Made by a program: the position numbers and the translations under genes. The notes beneath the pieces were generated by a model. The model did no database searches, had not been told where the DNA came from, and saw nothing but the letters and a program-made list of their open reading frames with translations. A stretch of DNA of 64,000 bases from Demequina gelatinilytica (GTDB lineage Bacteria; Actinomycetota; Actinomycetes; Actinomycetales; Demequinaceae): positions 1-64,000 of the forward strand of contig NZ_BBLV01000017.1 of the NCBI RefSeq assembly GCF_000971115.1, written 5' to 3'. Positions 1-7,959 of this stretch are shown piece after piece (positions within the stretch are counted from its first letter, which is position 1; each line of letters begins with the position of its first letter).

Positions 1-1
1 G

Positions 2-772
2 CTAGCGCTCGCTCCGGTCCGCCTGGCCCCGGCGTCGCTCTCGGCGGCTGAGCCTGGGCACCTCGGGGATCTCCTCCGACGGCGCCTCGCGCACGGGCGG
101 CTCGGCGAGCAGGGGAGCGGGCACCTCGGTCTCCCGCTCGCGCTCGGGCGTGCGCCTCGAGGAGCGTCCGTGCTCGGCGATGCCGCGCGCGTGGAGCGCC
201 TGACCCAGCTGGAGCGCGAAGCCCACGGTGCGGGCGCCGGAAGGGATGAGGATCGCGCGAGGGTCCCGCTCGAGGCCTCGCGCACGGGCGGCCACGCGCG
301 ACTCGGTGAGGATCTGCGCCGCCTCGGGGATCGCGCGGAGCGTGAGCGCCACCAGCAGCCCGAGCGTCTCGGGCGGCAGGATCCACCGGATGGGGCGCGC
401 GAGCGCGACCACCAGGTCCATCATCTGCGCCATCGACGTCGAGGAGGTGACGGCGAGCGCCAGCGCGGAGATCGCGATGAGGTCGCCCGCGAGGTCGAGC
501 GCGCGAACGTAGTCGCCCAGCCAGATCTGGAAGCCCGCGGCCATGATGGCGAGCACGGTGATGAGGGCCATGCCCTTGAGCGTCGCCTTGAGGGGAGGCC
601 TGGTGGAGGCCAGCAGCAGCAGGCTCGCGGCAAGGATGCCGAGGCTGGTGACGGGGTCGGAGATCGCGAGGCTCGCGATGGAGATCCCCAGCAGCATGAG
701 CATCTTGAACCACGCCGGCGCGAGGTGCAGGGGCGTCCGGGCGGGACGGTAGATGCCCAGGAGCGTGATCAC
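2..772 (-). CDS. ecfT: ECF transporter transmembrane subunit EcfT (biotin set)
   Basis: Membrane T subunit of an energy-coupling-factor ABC importer. It couples ATP hydrolysis by the A subunit to the substrate-binding BioY protein, so the likely cargo is biotin. The GTG start at 772 overlaps the ATPase stop (GTGA); reading from there gives 256 residues. Hydrophobic segments fill residues about 20-125. The two coupling motifs of the family follow, AARARG at 161-166 and LHARG at 193-197. The last 55 residues form a charged Glu/Arg/Pro-rich tail beyond the conserved fold. The TAG stop lies at bases 2-4, so the gene is complete. It is the last gene of bioY-ecfA-ecfT. The subunit role is clear; biotin specificity is inferred from the neighbour. 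Confidence 0.85.
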   Translation of the reverse strand: MITLLGIYRPARTPLHLAPAWFKMLMLLGISIASLAISDPVTSLGILAASLLLLASTRPPLKATLKGMALITVLAIMAAGFQIWLGDYVRALDLAGDLIAISALALAVTSSTSMAQMMDLVVALARPIRWILPPETLGLLVALTLRAIPEAAQILTESRVAARARGLERDPRAILIPSGARTVGFALQLGQALHARGIAEHGRSSRRTPERERETEVPAPLLAEPPVREAPSEEIPEVPRLSRRERRRGQADRSER

Positions 773-1476
773 GCGGTGGCGCCCTGCGAAGCGCGGCCGA
801 ACATGAGGTCGCGGTAGAGCTGGACGGCCTCCTTGGGGTCGCCGTCGAAGACCACGCGGCCCAGGTCGACCACGAGCGTGCGCTCGGCGCGCGCCGCGGA
901 GTCGAGATCGTGCGTGACCTCGATGACCTGGAGGGGGAGCGAGCGCAGCAGCGCGCCCACGTGGGCACGCCAGCGAAGGTCCAGCAGCGTGGTGGGCTCG
1001 TCGGCGACCACGATGGACGGCGTGCACGCGAGCACGCCCGCGAGCGCGAGGAGCTGGCGCTGACCGCCCGAGAGCGCGTTCACGGAGACGTCGGCCTTGG
1101 ACGCGAGCCCGATCTCCTTGAGCGCGGCGAGCGCCGCATCGTCCCTCTCCCTGCGGTTCTTGATGACGCGTCGCAGCGACAGCGCGACGTCCTCGACCGC
1201 GGTGGGCATGATCAGCTGCGCGGAGGCGTCCGTGAAGAGGTAGCCGACCTTGCGGCGTACCTGGGCGCCCTGCCGCTGCGTGTCGAGGCCGTCGACCTCG
1301 ACCGAACCGGTCACGGGCAGCACCAGCCCGTTGATGAGACGCGCGAGCGTCGACTTCCCCGAGCCGTTGGCGCCGATGATGCTGATGCGGTCCTCGGTGA
1401 GGGTGAGCGTGGTGGGCTCGAGGATCGGCACGCCGGAATCGGGCGCGACGACAGCCGCGTCCTTGAACTCGATCAT
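769..1476 (-). CDS. ecfA: ECF transporter ATP-binding subunit EcfA (BioM-like)
   Basis: Cytoplasmic ATPase of the ECF importer, 235 residues. Walker A GANGSGKST is at 35-43, the Q-loop region near 85, the ABC signature LSGGQ at 135-139, and Walker B IVVADE with its catalytic Glu at 155-160. Only one A subunit is present, as in BioMNY-type dedicated biotin transporters, so it probably works as a homodimer. The start codon lies 10 bases after the bioY stop. A TANNNT hexamer ends 7 bases before the ATG and begins with the bioY stop codon itself, so the gene may have its own leaderless transcript as well as read-through from bioY. Confidence 0.88.
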   Translation of the reverse strand: MIEFKDAAVVAPDSGVPILEPTTLTLTEDRISIIGANGSGKSTLARLINGLVLPVTGSVEVDGLDTQRQGAQVRRKVGYLFTDASAQLIMPTAVEDVALSLRRVIKNRRERDDAALAALKEIGLASKADVSVNALSGGQRQLLALAGVLACTPSIVVADEPTTLLDLRWRAHVGALLRSLPLQVIEVTHDLDSAARAERTLVVDLGRVVFDGDPKEAVQLYRDLMFGRASQGATA

Positions 1477-1483
1477 GCGGACA

Positions 1484-1489
1484 AGGCTA
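1484..1489 (-). promoter_or_regulatory. Candidate leaderless -10 (TAGCCT) of ecfA inside the bioY stop
   Basis: On the minus strand TAGCCT ends 7 bases before the ecfA ATG. Its first three bases are the TAG stop codon of bioY. No Shine-Dalgarno sequence can fit. The geometry predicts transcription starting at the A of ATG. Confidence 0.5.
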
Positions 1490-2179
1490 CGCGGTGGCGC
1501 GGGCCTGCTCGTCCTCCTGGTCCGACTGCTCGGCGGACGATGCGGCGGTCACCCGCCGCGCGGCGCCCAGCAGGCCGGGGTAGGCCCGGTGGATCGCGGC
1601 GGCGACGATGCCCGCGGTGACCACCTTGAGGATGTCGCCGGGGATGAACGGCACGACGCCGAGCGTGACGCCCGAGGCGCAGTCGACGTCGAGGAGGCCG
1701 CTGCAGTCCGGGCCGGGAAGCATCGGAAGGCCCAGGCGGTAGGCGAGCCAGGGGGCGCCCACCGCGTAGATCACCGGGATCGACACGAGACCCCCCCCGA
1801 TGAGCCAGAAGGTCGCGCGGAGGCTGCCGCGCAGCCGTCCCAGGCGGGCGCCGAGCTGCGCGAGGCCGCCCACCACCACCGCGGCGACCAGGAAGCCGAT
1901 CAGGTAGCCGCCGCTCGGCCCGACCAGGACCTCGATACCGCTGGCGCGTCCGGCGAAGACCGGCAGGAACAGTCCCATGAGCAGGTAGACGCCCACGGCG
2001 GCGAGGCCGCGCCAGGGTCCGAGCACGAGCGCCGTGAGCACCACGGCGAACGTCTGCAGCGTGAGCGGCACGCCGCCGAGCAGCTCGATGCCGGGCACCA
2101 TCGACGCGGCGGCGATGAACGCGGCGAAGACGGCGACGAGCGCGATGGACTGGCCGGTGAGGCCGCGGTGCTGAGACAT
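1487..2179 (-). CDS. bioY: Biotin ECF transporter substrate-binding protein BioY
   Basis: Integral membrane S component that captures biotin for the ECF importer. The 230 residues are nearly all hydrophobic, fitting six helices. The family hallmarks are visible: the first-helix segment VPLTLQTFAVVLTALVLGP, the YLLMGLFLPVFAG stretch, and GPSGGYLIGFLVA. It is first in the three-gene set, ahead of the ATPase and T subunit. An AGGGGG purine run about 9 bases before the ATG can act as ribosome binding site, unlike the downstream ecfA start. It is divergent from the ABC-F gene; the 131-base gap holds a 19-base palindrome that may serve either gene. Confidence 0.9.
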   Translation of the reverse strand: MSQHRGLTGQSIALVAVFAAFIAAASMVPGIELLGGVPLTLQTFAVVLTALVLGPWRGLAAVGVYLLMGLFLPVFAGRASGIEVLVGPSGGYLIGFLVAAVVVGGLAQLGARLGRLRGSLRATFWLIGGGLVSIPVIYAVGAPWLAYRLGLPMLPGPDCSGLLDVDCASGVTLGVVPFIPGDILKVVTAGIVAAAIHRAYPGLLGAARRVTAASSAEQSDQEDEQARATA

Positions 2180-2262
2180 GGGGACCCCCTGGGATAATGG
2201 ACGCCGTCACCCTAACGGCGCCGCCTGTCCCCATGGCCGGGTTCCGGCCGGGGTGCAGAAAC

Positions 2263-2281
2263 GTTGTGGGGTCCCCACAAC
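2263..2281. promoter_or_regulatory. Perfect 19-base palindrome between bioY and the ABC-F gene
   Basis: GTTGTGGGGTCCCCACAAC has 9-base arms around a central T. It lies 30 bases before the ABC-F start and about 84 bases before the bioY start on the other strand. It could be a protein-binding operator or an RNA hairpin in the ABC-F leader. A GATAAT -10-like hexamer at 2193-2198 (+) would place it inside the leader. It does not match the actinobacterial BioQ site I know (TGAAC-N3-GTTAC). Confidence 0.5.
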
Positions 2282-2310
2282 TCAGGTCGCATCGACAGCA
2301 GGGAGAACGC

Positions 2311-3909
2311 GTGATCATCGCCAAGGATCTGGAGGTCCGCATCGGCGCCCGAGTGCTGCTGCACCCCGCGAGCTTCCAGATCGGGCCCGGTGACCGCGTG
2401 GGCCTGGTGGGCCGCAACGGTGCAGGCAAGACCACGATGACGCGCCTCCTCGCCGGCGAGGGCCAGCCCACCGGCGGCACCGTGACCCACAAGGGCTCCA
2501 TCGGCTACCTCCCTCAGGACCCGCGCGAGGGCGAGCCCACGCAGCGCGCGCTCGACCGCATCCTGTCCGTGCGCGACCTTGCCGGGCTCATGGCCAAGCT
2601 CCGCGAGGCGGAGGAGGGCATGGCGAGCACGGACCCCAAGGTGATGGAGAAGGCGATGAACGCCTATCCGCGCCTCGAGGAGCGCTTCCGGGCGGCCGGC
2701 GGCTACGCGGCCGAGTCCGAGGCCCAGCGCATCGCGGCCAACCTGGGCCTCGACGAGCGCATCCTCGGTCAGCCGCTCGGCACGCTCTCCGGCGGCCAGC
2801 GCCGCCGCGTCGAGCTGGCCCGCATCCTCTTCTCCGACGCGGAGACGCTCCTGCTGGACGAGCCGACCAACCACCTCGACGCGGACTCGATCGTGTGGCT
2901 GCGCGGCTTCCTCGCCAACTTCCCCGGCGGGCTCGTGGTGATCTCCCACGACGTCGAGCTGCTGCGCGCCTCGGTCACGCGCGTGTTCCATCTCGACGCC
3001 AACCGCGGCGAGCTCGACCAGTACGCGCTCGGCTGGGACCTGTACCTGCGCCAGCGCGAGACGGATGAGAAGCGCCGTCGCCGCGAGCGCGACAACGCCG
3101 AGAAGAAGGCCGCGGCCCTCATGGCGCAGGCCAACAAGATGAAGGCCACCGCCACCAAGGCCGTCGCCGCGCAGAACATGGCCAAGCGCGCCGAGCGCAT
3201 GCTCCAGGGCGTCGAGGGGGAGCGGGTGCAGGACCGCGTCGCGGCGCTGCGCTTCCCGACCCCGGCGCCGTGCGGCAAGACCCCGCTCCGGGCCGCCGAG
3301 CTGTCGAAGTCCTACGGCTCCCTCGAGGTGTTCACCGATGTCGAGCTCGCGATCGACCGCGGCTCGCGCGTGGTGGTGCTGGGCCTCAACGGCGCGGGCA
3401 AGACCACGCTGCTGCGGCTCCTGGGCGGCGTCGAGGACCCCGACACCGGCGAGGTCCAGCCGGGCCACGGCCTCAAGCTCGGCTACTACGCGCAGGAGCA
3501 CGACACCCTGGACATGAACGCCACGGTGCTCGAGAACCTGCGCCACGCCGCGCCTGACCTCGACGACACGGCGGTGCGCAACGTGCTGGGCTCGTTCCTG
3601 TTCATCGGCGACGACGCGCACAAGCCCGCCAAGGTGCTGTCCGGCGGCGAGAAGACGCGCCTCGCGCTCGCGACCCTGGTGGTGTCGCAGGCCAACGTGC
3701 TGCTGCTCGACGAGCCCACGAACAACCTCGACCCGGCGTCGCGTGCCGAGATCCTCCGCGCGCTGCGCACGTATGAGGGCGCCGTGGTGCTGGTGACGCA
3801 CGACGAGGGCGCCGTCGAGGCGCTCGAGCCCGAGCGCGTGCTGCTCCTGCCCGACGCGGTGGAAGACCTCTACAACGAGTCCTACCGCGAGCTCATCTCC
3901 CTCGCCTGA
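2311..3909 (+). CDS. ABC-F family ATPase (ribosome-associated, Rv1473-like)
   Basis: Soluble protein with two ABC ATPase domains and no membrane segment. ABC-F proteins bind the ribosomal E site to relieve stalling or displace antibiotics. The GTG start at 2311 is chosen because GGGAGA lies just upstream and the protein then begins VIIAKDLEV, as family members do; it has 532 residues. Domain 1: Walker A GRNGAGKT at 34-41, signature LSGGQRRR near 160, then LLLDEPTNHLD. The linker from about 245 to 310 is Lys/Arg/Ala-rich and coiled, as expected for the P-site tRNA interaction motif. Domain 2: Walker A GLNGAGKTT near 360, LSGGEKTR near 443, LLLDEPTNNLD near 463. Whether it gives drug resistance or is housekeeping cannot be told from sequence. 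Confidence 0.88.
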   Translation: MIIAKDLEVRIGARVLLHPASFQIGPGDRVGLVGRNGAGKTTMTRLLAGEGQPTGGTVTHKGSIGYLPQDPREGEPTQRALDRILSVRDLAGLMAKLREAEEGMASTDPKVMEKAMNAYPRLEERFRAAGGYAAESEAQRIAANLGLDERILGQPLGTLSGGQRRRVELARILFSDAETLLLDEPTNHLDADSIVWLRGFLANFPGGLVVISHDVELLRASVTRVFHLDANRGELDQYALGWDLYLRQRETDEKRRRRERDNAEKKAAALMAQANKMKATATKAVAAQNMAKRAERMLQGVEGERVQDRVAALRFPTPAPCGKTPLRAAELSKSYGSLEVFTDVELAIDRGSRVVVLGLNGAGKTTLLRLLGGVEDPDTGEVQPGHGLKLGYYAQEHDTLDMNATVLENLRHAAPDLDDTAVRNVLGSFLFIGDDAHKPAKVLSGGEKTRLALATLVVSQANVLLLDEPTNNLDPASRAEILRALRTYEGAVVLVTHDEGAVEALEPERVLLLPDAVEDLYNESYRELISLA

Positions 3910-3923
3910 CCTCTCCCGCCCGA

Positions 3924-3944
3924 CACTGCCAACGGAGCTGGTCC
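3924..3944 (-). repeat. Degenerate inverted partial copy of the dispersed intergenic repeat
   Basis: The reverse complement of this stretch contains AGCTCCGTTGG followed by TGTC, matching the core of the 38-base repeat at 3985-4022 in opposite orientation. Together the two flank a perfect hairpin and form a nested inverted structure. Confidence 0.4.
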
Positions 3945-3945
3945 T

Positions 3946-3972
3946 GGTTCTGCGGCGTGTTGCCGCAGAACC
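3946..3972. terminator. Bidirectional terminator hairpin between ABC-F and SURF1
   Basis: A perfect 11-base stem, GGTTCTGCGGC pairing with GCCGCAGAACC, closes a GTGTT loop. It lies 37 bases after the ABC-F stop and 51 bases from the convergent SURF1 stop. It has no T run, which is usual for actinobacterial terminators. Confidence 0.6.
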
Positions 3973-3984
3973 GCGTGTCCACCG

Positions 3985-4022
3985 CGGCGTGTCGTGACGA
4001 ACTCCGTTGGAGCTGTCAGCGG
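3985..4022 (+). repeat. Dispersed intergenic repeat, copy A (38 bases)
   Basis: 34 of 38 bases match the stretch at 48126-48163. The conserved blocks are CGGCGTGTCG, CGAACTCCGTTGG and GCTGTCAGCGG. The copy ends directly at the SURF1 stop codon (4023-4025). A degenerate inverted copy lies just upstream at 3924-3944. Confidence 0.65.
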
Positions 4023-4859
4023 CTAGAGGGCGTCCTCGATCTCCTCGTCCGAGGGGCCGCGCTCGCGCCGGCGGCGCGGCGCCTTCGGCGGCGACGATGC
4101 ACGGGCGGGCTCGGGCGCATCATCTCCGGCCTCGCCCGTGAGCTGCCAGTCGCGACGCGCGAGCAGCGCGCCCCCGATCGGGGCGATGAGCGCGAAGCCG
4201 AACCACTGCCACGTGTACGCGAGGTGCGGGCCCAGCGAGAGCGAGGGGAGCGGAACCGGGGAGCCGAGCGCCGCGACACAGGACTCGCCGTCGCAGATCG
4301 AGCGCACCATGCCGTAGCCGTCGATGGCCTCGGCGCCGGGATCGGGCATCTGAAGCGGGGTGATCCGGGTGGCGCCCTCGTCGCGGCGGCCGTCGTCGGG
4401 CTCGGCCGCGCGGAGCACCGCGGTGATCGTCACGGGGCCCTCGGGAAGCGCGGGCACCGCATCGGCGGGGTCGCCGCTGTCGGGGATGGGGACCCACCCG
4501 GCATCGACCATGAGGGAGCGACCGTCGTCGGTGTCGAACCACGCGAGCACGTGCCACGTGCGCTCGCGGTCGACCGGCCGGTTGCGCAGCAGCGTGGTCG
4601 AGCCTGCCTCGAACTCTCCCTCGACCTCGACCAGGGTCCACTCCGCGTCGCCGACGGCCTCGCCGGGCGCGACCGCGTCGGCGAGCGGGACGGGCTCGGC
4701 GCTCGTGTTCGCCTCGTAGCGCTCGATCGCGGTGGCGCGCTGGACATGCCTGCCGTGCTGCCAGAACCCGGCACGCACCGCCACGGCCGACATCACGAGC
4801 GCCACCAGCACGATGGCGACCACACGCGCGATGCGCGTGGAACGGGAGGCGGTGGTCAC
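4023..4859 (-). CDS. SURF1 family protein (cytochrome oxidase assembly)
   Basis: Membrane protein of the SURF1 family, which helps insert haem a into or assemble aa3-type cytochrome oxidase. It has 278 residues. A first membrane helix covers residues about 10-30, directly followed by the family signature GFWQHGRHVQRA. An extracytoplasmic beta-rich domain includes LLRNRPVDRERTWHVLAWF and VDAGWVPIP. A second helix lies near 205-225 (YTWQWFGFALIAPIGGALL), ahead of a charged tail. The GTG start at 4859 gives the best N-terminus. TAGCAT ends 6 bases before it, so leaderless translation from GTG is likely. It is divergent from fabG and not part of an oxidase operon here. Confidence 0.85.
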   Translation of the reverse strand: MTTASRSTRIARVVAIVLVALVMSAVAVRAGFWQHGRHVQRATAIERYEANTSAEPVPLADAVAPGEAVGDAEWTLVEVEGEFEAGSTTLLRNRPVDRERTWHVLAWFDTDDGRSLMVDAGWVPIPDSGDPADAVPALPEGPVTITAVLRAAEPDDGRRDEGATRITPLQMPDPGAEAIDGYGMVRSICDGESCVAALGSPVPLPSLSLGPHLAYTWQWFGFALIAPIGGALLARRDWQLTGEAGDDAPEPARASSPPKAPRRRRERGPSDEEIEDAL

Positions 4860-4865
4860 CCGACG

Positions 4866-4871
4866 ATGCTA
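4866..4871 (-). promoter_or_regulatory. Candidate leaderless -10 (TAGCAT) of the SURF1 gene
   Basis: TAGCAT on the minus strand ends 6 bases before the GTG start, with no Shine-Dalgarno sequence between. Confidence 0.45.
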
Positions 4872-4906
4872 GTGCCGCGGTTTCGCGCATCCGTCCGGGG
4901 CTCCGC

Positions 4907-4912
4907 TAGCGT
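4907..4912 (+). promoter_or_regulatory. Candidate leaderless -10 (TAGCGT) of fabG
   Basis: TAGCGT ends 7 bases before the fabG ATG. The spacer TGCCCCC contains no ribosome binding site. Confidence 0.5.
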
Positions 4913-4919
4913 TGCCCCC

Positions 4920-5627
4920 ATGACCTCCCGCCATGTCCTCGTCACCGGTGCCGCGCGCGGCATCGGCCGCTCGATCGCCGAGGCTTTCGTCGCCAACGGC
5001 GACATCGTCTCCACCATCTACCGTGGAGGCGACCTCCCCGAGGGCGTGACCGGCGCGATCGCCGACATCACCGACACCGACGCCGTCAACGCCGCCTTCG
5101 ACGAGCTCGAGGCGCAGCACGGCCGCGTCCGGGTGCTCGTCGCGAACGCCGGCATCACCAAGGACGGCCTGCTCATGCGCATGAGCGACGAGGACTTCGC
5201 GAACGTCGTCGACGTCAACCTGACCGGCACGTTCCGCTGCGTGCGGCGAGCGGTGAACTCGATGATGCGCGAGAAGTACGGCCGCATCGTCCTCATCGGC
5301 TCCGTCGTGGGCCTCATGGGCAACCCCGGCCAGGTCAACTACTCGTCCTCGAAGTCGGCGCTCGTGGGCATGGCCCGCTCGATCACGCGCGAGGTCGGGG
5401 CACGCGGCATCACCGCGAACGTCATCGCGCCCGGCTTCATCACCACGGACATGACCGCCGAGCTGCCGGAGTACACCGTCAAGCAGTACGAGGCGACCAT
5501 CCCCGCCAAGCGCTTCGGCGCGACCGCGGAGGTCGCCGCCGCAGCCGTCTACCTGGGTTCCGACGCCGCAGGCTACGTCTCGGGCGCGGTGCTGCCGGTC
5601 GACGGCGGCCTCGGCATGGGCCACTGA
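4920..5627 (+). CDS. fabG: 3-oxoacyl-ACP reductase FabG
   Basis: NADPH-dependent reductase of the fatty acid elongation cycle, converting 3-oxoacyl-ACP to 3-hydroxyacyl-ACP in the cytosol. It has 235 residues with a complete short-chain dehydrogenase fold: cofactor loop TGAARGIG at 9-16, NAG motif near 78, catalytic Ser in IGSVVGL, and the YSSSK Tyr/Lys pair. The C-terminal PGFITTDMTAEL segment is the FabG substrate lid. The reading frame is open far upstream, but the ATG at 4920 aligns with the family start and has a -10 hexamer at the leaderless distance. fabI follows after 52 bases, the mabA-inhA arrangement of actinobacteria. Confidence 0.93.
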   Translation: MTSRHVLVTGAARGIGRSIAEAFVANGDIVSTIYRGGDLPEGVTGAIADITDTDAVNAAFDELEAQHGRVRVLVANAGITKDGLLMRMSDEDFANVVDVNLTGTFRCVRRAVNSMMREKYGRIVLIGSVVGLMGNPGQVNYSSSKSALVGMARSITREVGARGITANVIAPGFITTDMTAELPEYTVKQYEATIPAKRFGATAEVAAAAVYLGSDAAGYVSGAVLPVDGGLGMGH

Positions 5628-5679
5628 ACCGGCGTCCGCCCCCTCCCACCCCGCATCGTCCCCTCGCATAGGAGCAACC

Positions 5680-6447
5680 ATGGGAATCCTCGAAGGCAAG
5701 AACATCCTCGTCACCGGCGTCCTCACGGAGGGCTCGATCGCGTTCGAGGTGGCGCGGCTGTGCCAGGAGCAGGGCGCCACGGTCGTGCTGACCGGCGTGG
5801 GCCGCTCGCTCAAGATCACGCAGGCGATGGGTCGCCGCCTCCCGGTCGAGGCGAAGGTGGTCGAGCTCGACGTCACCAACCCCGAGCACCTCTCCGCGCT
5901 CGCCGACCAGGTCCGCGAGCACGTCCCGCACCTCGACGGCGTGGTGCACAGCATCGGCTTCGCGCCGCAGTCCGTCATGGGCGGCAACTTCATGTCGGGG
6001 GAGTGGGAGGACGTCTCGACGGCGATCCACATCTCCGCCTACTCGCTCAAGGCGCTCGCGCAGGCCACGGCGCCGCTCATGTCGCACGGCGGATCCATCG
6101 TCGGCCTCACCTTCGACGGCCGCTACGCGTGGCCGGTCTACGACTGGATGGGCGTCGCGAAGGCCGCCTTCGAGGCCGTCAACCGCTACGTCGCGCGCGA
6201 CCTGGGTCCCCAGGGCATCCGCTGCAACGTGGTGTCCGCCGGCCCCATCAAGACCACCGCCGCGAAGCACATCCCCGGGTTCGAGCAGATGGAGGGCAAC
6301 TGGGCCCAGCGCGCGCCGCTCGGCTGGGACTCCGAGGCCACCGAGCCCACCGCCCGCGCGGTGACGGCCCTGCTGTCGGACTGGTTCCCCGCCACCACCG
6401 GCGAGATGATCCACGTAGACGGCGGCGTGCACGCCATGGGACAGTGA
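5680..6447 (+). CDS. fabI: Enoyl-ACP reductase FabI (InhA-type)
   Basis: NADH-dependent enoyl-ACP reductase, the last step of each fatty acid elongation cycle. It has 255 residues, slightly shorter than mycobacterial InhA. The sequence follows InhA closely: TGVLTEGSIAF at the cofactor site, LDGVVHSIGFAPQ, HISAYSLKALA, and the catalytic YDWMGVAKAA carrying the Tyr and Lys six residues apart typical of enoyl reductases rather than FabG. The C-terminal DWFPATTGEMIHVDGG is also conserved. AGGAGC lies about 6 bases before the ATG, so this gene is leadered, unlike fabG. It should be co-transcribed with fabG. Family membership predicts sensitivity to InhA/FabI-class inhibitors, but that is inference. 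Confidence 0.94.
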   Translation: MGILEGKNILVTGVLTEGSIAFEVARLCQEQGATVVLTGVGRSLKITQAMGRRLPVEAKVVELDVTNPEHLSALADQVREHVPHLDGVVHSIGFAPQSVMGGNFMSGEWEDVSTAIHISAYSLKALAQATAPLMSHGGSIVGLTFDGRYAWPVYDWMGVAKAAFEAVNRYVARDLGPQGIRCNVVSAGPIKTTAAKHIPGFEQMEGNWAQRAPLGWDSEATEPTARAVTALLSDWFPATTGEMIHVDGGVHAMGQ

Positions 6448-6451
6448 CACC

Positions 6452-6964
6452 GTGCCTACGCTGATCCTCGCCCGCCACGCCAAGGCCGAGGCCCCCGCGG
6501 CCGGCCTCCAGGACTCCGACCGAGCCCTCGAGCTCATCGGTCGCAAGGCCTCGACCCGCCTGGGCCAGGTGATCGCCGAGGCCGGCCTCACCCCTGACCT
6601 CGCGCTGGTCTCGCCGTCCGTGCGCACGCAGCAGACGTGGAAGCTCATGTCGGCCGCCTTCGGCGAGTGCGAGACGCGCCTGGACGAGGAGCTCTACGAG
6701 ACCCACGTCGCGGGCCTCCTCGACGTCCTGCGCGGCGCCGGGGACGCTCAGACCGTGGTGGTCGTCGGGCACGAGCCCACGTCCTCCGCCGCTGCCGCCC
6801 ATCTCGCCGGCTCGGGCTCCGACAAGACGGCGCTCCAGCGGGTCGCCCACGGGCTTCCCACGGCCACGGCGGCGGTCCTCGAGTTCTCCTGCCCGTGGAC
6901 CGAGGTCACCTCGCGCTGCGGCCGCCTCGTCTCGGTCCTGTCGGGCCGCGACGTCGAGGAGTGA
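6452..6964 (+). CDS. SixA-type histidine phosphatase
   Basis: Small cytosolic phosphatase of the histidine phosphatase superfamily, 170 residues. The catalytic RHAKAE motif sits at residues 8-13, with His9 as phospho-acceptor. The second conserved region VVVGHEPTSS supplies the other His. It resembles SixA and actinobacterial phosphohistidine phosphatases; the substrate is unknown. The GTG start lies 4 bases after the fabI stop, so translation is probably coupled. Its stop overlaps the GTG of the next gene. Co-transcription with fatty acid genes does not by itself indicate a role in lipid synthesis. Confidence 0.8.
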   Translation: MPTLILARHAKAEAPAAGLQDSDRALELIGRKASTRLGQVIAEAGLTPDLALVSPSVRTQQTWKLMSAAFGECETRLDEELYETHVAGLLDVLRGAGDAQTVVVVGHEPTSSAAAAHLAGSGSDKTALQRVAHGLPTATAAVLEFSCPWTEVTSRCGRLVSVLSGRDVEE

Positions 6965-7914
6965 GCGCGTCCCGTCCCGCCACACCGGACACCGGGGCGC
7001 TGTGGCGCGCCCTCCTCGCGATGCAGCGGTTCGGCTGGGAGCAGGGCGTCGCGTCGCACGCCGCGATCGACAGCGGCGACCTCGCGCTCGCACGCGCGCT
7101 CGCACGTGACGCCGTGGCGCGCCAGGACGCCGACGGTCAGCTGGGCGGCATGGACGATGCCGCCGCGGTGAACTCGGGCTCGCTGCTCGAGGCGGCCCTG
7201 CTGCTCGGCTCGGAGGACCCGGACGCGGCGGAGGCGGCGCAGCGCCAGCGCTGGTGGCTCCTGCGGTTCTCTCCGCGCGACGACTGGGGCGTCCTCCATC
7301 ACCTCAAGGGCGCGACCGAGGTGTGGGCGGACTCGGTCTACATGGTGGTGCCCGCGCTCGTCGCCGCCGGGGACCTGGCGCCCGCGGACATGCAGTACCG
7401 CATGCACCGCGAGCAGCTGTGGGATCAGCCCACGGGGTTGTACCGGCATCGCTTCGACATGGCCTCGCGGCAGTTCACGCGCGACGCCTTCTGGGCGAGC
7501 GGCAACGGGTGGATCGCGGCGGGCGTGGCCCGCGCGCTCCACCTGGGCGTCGAGGCGGAGACCGTGCGCGAGCGGTGGCAGGCGGAGACCCGGGCGCTGC
7601 TCGACGCCTGCGCGCGCCACGAGCGCGCCGACGGCCGCTTCCACGACGTCCTCGACGACGCATCGTCGTTCGTCGACGGCGCCGCGGGCCTGATGCTCGC
7701 GTACGCGGCGTTCACCGGCGTGGCCGACGGCTGGCTTCCCGCGCGCTACGCGGACGATGCCTCGCGATGGGCCGATGCCGCGCTCGCCCACGTCGACGAC
7801 GCTGGCCTCGTGCATGACGTGTGCGGCGCGCCCGCCTTCGACTCGCCGGGCACGAGCGCCGAGGCGCAGGCCTTCGCGATCATGGCCCTGGCGGCACGCG
7901 CGCGCCTGGGCTGA
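6961..7914 (+). CDS. GH88/GH105-like unsaturated glycuronyl hydrolase
   Basis: Probable six-hairpin (alpha/alpha)6-barrel hydrolase of the GH105 type, which removes unsaturated uronic acid residues from oligosaccharides left by polysaccharide lyases. It has 317 residues, close to the family's 350. Visible landmarks are MQRFGWEQGVASHA near the N-terminus, EVWADSVYMVVPAL (the Asp-containing substrate motif), TRDAFWASGNGWIAAGVARAL, and SSFVDGAAGLMLAYAAF. No signal peptide is seen, so it should act on imported sugars. The GTG start overlaps the phosphatase stop (GTGA). It sits apart from any sugar transporter; GH88/105 assignment is firm at fold level, substrate unknown. Confidence 0.75.
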   Translation: MSASRPATPDTGALWRALLAMQRFGWEQGVASHAAIDSGDLALARALARDAVARQDADGQLGGMDDAAAVNSGSLLEAALLLGSEDPDAAEAAQRQRWWLLRFSPRDDWGVLHHLKGATEVWADSVYMVVPALVAAGDLAPADMQYRMHREQLWDQPTGLYRHRFDMASRQFTRDAFWASGNGWIAAGVARALHLGVEAETVRERWQAETRALLDACARHERADGRFHDVLDDASSFVDGAAGLMLAYAAFTGVADGWLPARYADDASRWADAALAHVDDAGLVHDVCGAPAFDSPGTSAEAQAFAIMALAARARLG

Positions 7915-7919
7915 GCGGA

Positions 7920-7950
7920 CCCCGGCCCGACCGAGCGTCGGGCACCGGGG
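7920..7950. terminator. Hairpin between convergent GH105-like gene and serB
   Basis: CCCCGGCCCGAC pairs with GTCGGG and CCGGGG, with a two-base CA bulge and a CGAGC loop. It lies 6 bases after one stop and 10 before the other, so it can terminate both strands. Confidence 0.55.
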
Positions 7951-7959
7951 CCACCTCGC

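Noticed and set aside
4023..4280. Arg/Ser/Pro-rich open frames on the strand opposite known genes
   Set aside because: Such long frames are a by-product of GC-rich third codon positions. They have no ribosome binding site or recognisable domain and were left out throughout the window.
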